Origin: Jeotgalibacillus alimentarius
GTDB lineage: Bacteria; Bacillota; Bacilli; Bacillales; Jeotgalibacillaceae
NCBI RefSeq assembly: GCF_000829445.1
Contig: NZ_JXRQ01000005.1
Coordinates: 1-64,000, forward strand
Direction: 5' to 3'
Length of the DNA: 64,000 nt
A program made the translations under genes and the position numbers. Positions 59,862-64,000 of the stretch are shown piece by piece (within the stretch, counting starts at the first letter, position 1; every line of letters begins with the position of its first letter). The notes beneath the pieces were generated by a model. That model did not search any database and was not told where the DNA came from. It saw only the letters and a list, made by a program, of their open reading frames with translations.

Positions 59862-59890
59862 GCAACCCTTATGAACAGGGTTGTTTTTTA
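59862..59890 (+). terminator. Terminator after the Rgg-like gene
   Basis: CAACCCT (59863-59869) pairs with AGGGTTG (59877-59883), then six T. Confidence 0.82.
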
Positions 59891-59957
59891 TTGGATAGTC
59901 TTATTAAAAACAGCTTTTGAGTGAAATCTTGATTTTTGTCACACCCGATATTGGCAT

Positions 59958-60045
59958 TTTTCCTCATCCACATACCCACTTTAAATCACCCAAAACCCTT
60001 TCAATCTCATAAATAACACCTTCAAACCTCTCAAAATCAAGGTTT
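59958..60045 (-). repeat. Diverged about 21-bp tandem repeats, minus orientation
   Basis: On the minus strand, units such as GAGATTGAAAGGGTTTTGGG, GATTTAAAGTGGGTATGTGG and GAGGAAAAATGCCAATATCG follow each other at 21-22 bases. The last resembles the 55225 unit GATGGAAAAATGTGCGCAGG. The 59891-60394 stretch has no convincing gene. TTGACA (60241-60246), 17 bases, TAAAAA may be the promoter of the pilus operon. Confidence 0.45.
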
Positions 60046-60394
60046 TTTCCAGCTCATTCCATGGAAAAAGGTACTATGGTCGTGCATTTTGTAATGAATG
60101 TAACATAAAAATGAAGGATCTTGTCGAATCATTTCCAAGTTACTAGATGTGAAATGGCTAAAGTGATTCATTTGACCCTGACCTCTTTCAGACGACCCGG
60201 ACTATCTTCTTTTCCTGAAATATTCAATTCCCTCCACGGTTTGACAGTAATCAGAAAATCTATTAAAAACAGTGATAGCTATTTCAGCTCACTTTGTAAA
60301 AATATGATGAACGACACGAATGTCATATTAGAAAATACTAATGTGATTCTATACGACTATATTTTAAAGGTCGGTGAAAGAGAGGCGGAAAGTC

Positions 60395-61126
60395 ATGATC
60401 GAATCTAAAAGAAGGGCGCTTATATTTTTTATCATTGCTGCATTATTTGCAGCGGCAGCGGGATACTTTACGCTGCAAAAGGTCAAAGAGTTAAACAATG
60501 ACCTTGGGACAATGGTTACCGTATATGTTGCCGGGTCAGATATTGATGCGCGTGATGTGATCACACCTGAAGCCGTTGCAGTTGAAAGCATTCCGCAGAA
60601 GTTTGTCACCGCCGAGCATATTCGTGATCCTGAAGAACTGATGAATAAGGTATCAGTTGTTCCTTTATCTGAAGGAGATGTGATTTCCAAAAATATGCTC
60701 AAGGAAGCATCGGCGGTCACAGAAGAGAACAATCGGCTGGTAACTATGATGTCTTCAGAGCGTGTGTCATTTGATGAACCGCTTGAGCCGCTGGATCGTG
60801 TGGATATTGTTGTATCGAACAGAACAGATGAAGGTAACAAAACAGAGATATTTATGAAAGATGTGAAAGTAGCCCGCGTCGCGAATAACGAAGGTCAGTT
60901 CTCCGGCGTTCAGGTGGAAATTTCACTCGAAGATACGCCACAGCTGATTCATATGCAGAATTACGCGGACAGTGTGCGTGTCATTAAAGCAAATGTCGGG
61001 GTTGCAAATCAGGAAGTAGCTGCTGCTGAACCGGCAGAAGAGAAAAAAGCTGAGACGGAACAAGCCCAGCCTGAGAAAACAGAAGAAAAGCCCGCTGACC
61101 AGAAGAAAGAAGCTTCAGGTGAGTAG
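60395..61126 (+). CDS. cpaB: Flp pilus assembly protein CpaB (RcpC), SAF domain
   Basis: 243 aa with one N-terminal membrane helix (residues 7-28), an SAF/CpaB domain (about 40-105, VYVAGSDIDARDVITPEAV ... LSEGDVISKNML) and an RcpC-like region. A Glu/Lys/Ala/Pro-rich tail (from about residue 210) probably crosses the wall. I chose ATG 60395 with AGAGGCGG upstream over the GTG at 60374. It is the first gene of a Tad/Flp operon. Confidence 0.88.
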   Translation: MIESKRRALIFFIIAALFAAAAGYFTLQKVKELNNDLGTMVTVYVAGSDIDARDVITPEAVAVESIPQKFVTAEHIRDPEELMNKVSVVPLSEGDVISKNMLKEASAVTEENNRLVTMMSSERVSFDEPLEPLDRVDIVVSNRTDEGNKTEIFMKDVKVARVANNEGQFSGVQVEISLEDTPQLIHMQNYADSVRVIKANVGVANQEVAAAEPAEEKKAETEQAQPEKTEEKPADQKKEASGE

Positions 61127-61170
61127 GTCTGAAGGGTTAAAAACAAGTGTCTAATAAAGGAGGCTGAGTC

Positions 61171-62301
61171 ATGGAAGAGTTAGATGTTTTAGTTATTGGA
61201 AGAGCAAGCACGCTGATGTCTACGATTCGAACAAGGCTGCCGGAAACATTAAAAACAGAAGTGCTCGATCCATCTCATCTCAGATCAGAGCTTAAAAATA
61301 AACAGCCGAAAGTCATTTTACTGCTCCATGATGAAGGCGATATTGAACGCGTTGCGCTGATCCAATCCGAACAGCTGCATGCGCCAGTCATCTTTATCCA
61401 TGAATCTCATGACTTTCAGCTTTTCAGAGATCTCGTCAGAAGAGGTGTAACCGATTATCTTGTGATGCCTGAAGATCTTGAAGGACTTGGTGACCGTGTG
61501 GAGACGATTGTCTCAAGAGCTTCAGCTGAACAGCCGAAAGAACAGCTTTTCAAGAGAGGGAATGGAAAGGTCTTCAGCTTTTACAGCGGAAAAGGCGGCA
61601 GCGGCAAAACGTTTTTAAGTACTGCTTTCGCTCAGACACTGAAGTTCGAATCGACTGCCCAGGTCATTTATATTGATCTGAACCTTCAGTATGGAGGCGG
61701 CGAAACATTCCTTGGCATTGAGCCGAACCGGACCATTATGGATCTTGAACCGGTTGTAGAAGAGCTGAGCGAACATCATTTGAAAAATGTATCTGAAAAA
61801 GAGCCGTTTTCCAAGCTGGATCTATTAATCAGTCCAAGGGATGCAGAGCTTGCAGAGCGTCTGACAGAGGATTTTGTGACCAAAGTGCTCAGAGCCTGCC
61901 GCAGAACGTATGACTTTATTATCGTTGACCTTCCGTCATCAATTGATGAGCGGACATATGGCGCACTGATTGAAGCGGATAAAGTTTTCTACACCATTGC
62001 ACTTGATACCCCTTCTATACGCGTCTTAAAACATGTAGAAAGTCTTTTTCAGAAGCTTGGGATCCCGACGGAAGATCGTCTGGAGCTTGTGCTGAATGAA
62101 GTCGGCAAAGAAAACGAGCTTTCTAAAAAGGATCTTGAACGCTTTGTCACGTATCCGCAGGCAGCTCAGATCAGAAGGGATTTGAAAGGTGTCCAGACCG
62201 GTATTAATAAAGGACAGCCGATCCGTAAAGAACCAAAGGAAAAGAAAATGATTCCGGCAGCGAAAGATATGCGCAAGTGGGTCAGATCAATGCTGAAGTA
62301 A
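61171..62301 (+). CDS. cpaE: Tad locus ATPase CpaE/TadZ
   Basis: 376 aa. An N-terminal receiver-like domain (1-115, lacking an evident phospho-acceptor pattern) is followed by a ParA/MinD-type ATPase with deviant Walker A GKGGSGKTF (140-148) and IIVDLPSS. TadZ proteins place the pilus machine at its assembly site. AAAGGAGG precedes ATG 61171. cpaF follows in the same operon. Confidence 0.9.
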   Translation: MEELDVLVIGRASTLMSTIRTRLPETLKTEVLDPSHLRSELKNKQPKVILLLHDEGDIERVALIQSEQLHAPVIFIHESHDFQLFRDLVRRGVTDYLVMPEDLEGLGDRVETIVSRASAEQPKEQLFKRGNGKVFSFYSGKGGSGKTFLSTAFAQTLKFESTAQVIYIDLNLQYGGGETFLGIEPNRTIMDLEPVVEELSEHHLKNVSEKEPFSKLDLLISPRDAELAERLTEDFVTKVLRACRRTYDFIIVDLPSSIDERTYGALIEADKVFYTIALDTPSIRVLKHVESLFQKLGIPTEDRLELVLNEVGKENELSKKDLERFVTYPQAAQIRRDLKGVQTGINKGQPIRKEPKEKKMIPAAKDMRKWVRSMLK

Positions 62302-62314
62302 GGAGGGGAATGTA

Positions 62315-63664
62315 ATGTCACTGTTTCAACGTACAAAGCGCTCTCAGGCTGAACCGCAAAAACAAAGCGTCCAGTCGGTGATGACGCCTTATCTGGAAGA
62401 ATTGCTTGAGCACTATAAGACGCGCCTGCTGGCTGAGACGAACCTTGAGCAGCTGACAGCAGCCAATGAGCATGAGCGGAGAGCCTCGATTGACCGGCTT
62501 GTGAATCAATTTATGCTTGAGGAAAAGGTAGTCATTCCACGTGGCGATCGTGAAGTGCTGATGTCACGCCTCATCGATGAAAGTGTCGGATTCGGACCGC
62601 TTGAGCAGCTGTTGAAGGACCCAACCATCACCGAGATTCTCGTCAACGGTCCAAAGGAAGTTTTCATTGAGCGCAACGGACAGCTGCAGGAATCCAACGT
62701 TACCTTTAAGGATGATGACCATGTCCGCCATATCGTTGACCGCGTGATTGCACCGCTTGGACGGCGGATTGATGAAAGCTCGCCCATGGTTGATGCCCGT
62801 CTTCCTGATGGCAGCCGTGTAAATGCAGTTATTCCGCCAGTCAGTCTGAACGGCACGCTGATCTCAATCCGGAAGTTCAGACAGGAACCGATTGAAATGG
62901 ACGATCTGCTTGAATTCGGCTCACTTGATGAACCGATGGCTGCATTCATCCAGGCAGTTGTAGAAGCCAAAATGAATGTACTCATCTCAGGCGGAACCGG
63001 CAGCGGGAAGACGACGCTCCTCAACGCAGCTGCGAAGGCAGTTCCGCCGGGTGAGCGGGTCATCACGATTGAAGACTCCGCTGAATTACGGCTGAACCGT
63101 GCAAGCGTTGTTGGTCTTGAAGCCCGCCCGCCAAATGTGGAGGGATCAGGTGAAGTCTCGATCAGACAGCTTGTTAAAAACGCACTGCGTATGAGACCGG
63201 ACCGGATCATTGTCGGTGAGGTGCGGGGTCCTGAAGCCTTTGATATGCTGCAGGCGATGAACACCGGTCATGAAGGCTCACTGACGACTGTTCACGCCAA
63301 TACACCAAGTGACGCCATCAACCGTGTAGAAGGGATGGTCGTCATGGCAGGAATGGACCTGCCGACACATATTATCCGCGAATACATTGTCGGTGCACTC
63401 GATATGATTGTGCAGGCAGAGCGGCTTGGTGACGGGAAACGTAAGATCGTCAATATATCTGAAGTATACGTAAATGATCAAAACCAGGTAAAGCTGCAGG
63501 ATATCTTTATTTTCAAACGCACAGGAACAGGTAAAGACGGAGAAGTACTTGGTCATTTCGAACCGACCGGTATGATTCCGAAATGCGTAGAGCGGCTCGA
63601 ACTGTTTGGCATTGAATTCGATGAACGTCTCTTCCAAAAAGGAGGCGAGCCGATATGGACATGA
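62315..63664 (+). CDS. cpaF: Tad pilus secretion ATPase CpaF/TadA
   Basis: Hexameric VirB11-like ATPase that drives pilus extension and retraction. Walker A GGTGSGKTT at 226-234, Asp box TIEDSAEL near 251, Walker B DRIIVGEVRG (296-305) and His box GHEGSLTTVHANT (318-330). 449 aa, complete. AAGGAGG precedes ATG 62315. The stop overlaps tadB by 10 bases. Confidence 0.95.
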   Translation: MSLFQRTKRSQAEPQKQSVQSVMTPYLEELLEHYKTRLLAETNLEQLTAANEHERRASIDRLVNQFMLEEKVVIPRGDREVLMSRLIDESVGFGPLEQLLKDPTITEILVNGPKEVFIERNGQLQESNVTFKDDDHVRHIVDRVIAPLGRRIDESSPMVDARLPDGSRVNAVIPPVSLNGTLISIRKFRQEPIEMDDLLEFGSLDEPMAAFIQAVVEAKMNVLISGGTGSGKTTLLNAAAKAVPPGERVITIEDSAELRLNRASVVGLEARPPNVEGSGEVSIRQLVKNALRMRPDRIIVGEVRGPEAFDMLQAMNTGHEGSLTTVHANTPSDAINRVEGMVVMAGMDLPTHIIREYIVGALDMIVQAERLGDGKRKIVNISEVYVNDQNQVKLQDIFIFKRTGTGKDGEVLGHFEPTGMIPKCVERLELFGIEFDERLFQKGGEPIWT

Positions 63665-64000
63665 TCATTGCAGTTTTGTTCGGCTCAGCAGCGCTTGCAA
63701 TTCTATTAATGGTTTACTTCCTGCTTGATTACAGACGCCACAAGCAGGACTGGAAGAAGAAAATGCGCACCTGGTACCCGGAGGAGAAGAGGAAAAGTGC
63801 GATCAGTGTCTTAGGGGACAAATATGATGCGTCACCATCTTCTGAAAAGCTCCACAAAAAGCTGCAGCTGGCAAACGTCGGACTGCTGCCATCTGAGTAT
63901 ATTGGGGCTCATATTGTAGGTTTCCTATTGCTCTATGTGGTCTTTAACATGATCTTCAGTATGTCAGCCTTTATCAGTCTGGTGCTGACAGTGGGACTGC
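63655..64000 (+). CDS. tadB: Tad pilus inner-membrane protein TadB (partial)
   Basis: Start of a GspF-like membrane protein, cut by the window end after about 115 codons. ATG 63655 (MDMIIAVLFGSAAL) has GGAGG at 63641-63645. A first membrane helix (3-24), a basic cytosolic stretch (RRHKQDWKKKM), the LHKKLQLANVGLLPSEYIG motif typical of TadB/C and a second helix pair (about 83-115) are visible. It overlaps the cpaF end. tadC and prepilin genes should follow outside the window. Confidence 0.88.
   Translation, partial: MDMIIAVLFGSAALAILLMVYFLLDYRRHKQDWKKKMRTWYPEEKRKSAISVLGDKYDASPSSEKLHKKLQLANVGLLPSEYIGAHIVGFLLLYVVFNMIFSMSAFISLVLTVGL

Noticed and set aside
59782-59874. 30-codon TTG frame after the Rgg-like gene
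   Set aside because: No ribosome-binding site, ends inside the terminator hairpin, and resembles no known peptide. It might be a gene remnant, but I cannot support it.
60121-60408. 95-codon open frame before cpaB
   Set aside because: Starts at a weak codon without a ribosome-binding site, overlaps the cpaB start, and its composition is not protein-like. The region fits a promoter and leader better.
62506-63264. 252-codon open frame antisense to cpaF
   Set aside because: It lies wholly opposite a well-conserved ATPase gene, its Ser/Arg/Thr-rich product looks like a codon-bias shadow, and no start signal is seen.

Overview
The window reads as a chromosomal segment of a spore-forming Firmicute of the order Bacillales. 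Gene order from the rRNA end to salA follows the Bacillus subtilis ctsR-rpsI core almost gene for gene. The encoded proteins are close to Bacillus family lengths, and sigH plus the spore-cortex amidase cwlD point to a spore former. I lean towards a Bacillaceae/Caryophanaceae (Planococcaceae) member such as Jeotgalibacillus, but the genus is a guess.

Layout. 1-330 holds the 3' end of a 23S rRNA gene, a 5S rRNA gene and its terminator. 606-5258 is the CtsR-controlled ctsR-mcsA-mcsB-clpC operon. 5276-10143 is radA-disA-yacL-ispD-ispF (repair, c-di-AMP, isoprenoids). 10389-15961 is gltX, then a cysteine T-box driving cysE-cysS-mrnC-rlmB-rae1. 16035-17930 is sigH, rpmG, secE, nusG. 18372-28898 is rplK-rplA, rplJ-rplL, rsmC, rpoB-rpoC. 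29217-33955 is the str cluster (rplGB, rpsL, rpsG, fusA, tuf). An unrecognised 154-aa gene (34285-34749) sits at the str/S10 junction. 35003-49967 is the uninterrupted S10-spc-alpha supercluster, including secY, adk, map, infA and rpoA. 50782-54004 is the ECF transporter energising module ecfA1-ecfA2-ecfT plus truA. 54279-55134 is rplM-rpsI, followed by cwlD and salA. After salA the conserved order stops. A minus-strand metal-dependent amidohydrolase, a divergent Rgg-like regulator and the start of a Tad/Flp pilus operon (cpaB, cpaE, cpaF and a tadB cut by the window end) follow.

Regulation is unusually legible. Visible elements are a CtsR operator, a Cys T-box, leaders of the L10, L4 and L13 autoregulatory types, two candidate L1-binding sites that copy the 23S rRNA L1 site (before rplK and before rplA), and many sigma-A promoters and intrinsic terminators. 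Much of the gene set therefore couples translation capacity, transcription machinery and charging of Glu/Cys tRNAs.

The most interesting unexplained material is intergenic. There is a family of about 130-bp palindromic elements with covarying stems (five larger copies and a related 50-bp palindrome), together with three about 35-bp miniature forms that look like deletions between internal AGCGGAA direct repeats. One miniature supplies the stop codon of the amidohydrolase. There are also 20-21-bp and 31-bp diverged tandem repeats, and a candidate structured RNA after rplQ. I did not find a convincing new multi-gene system.
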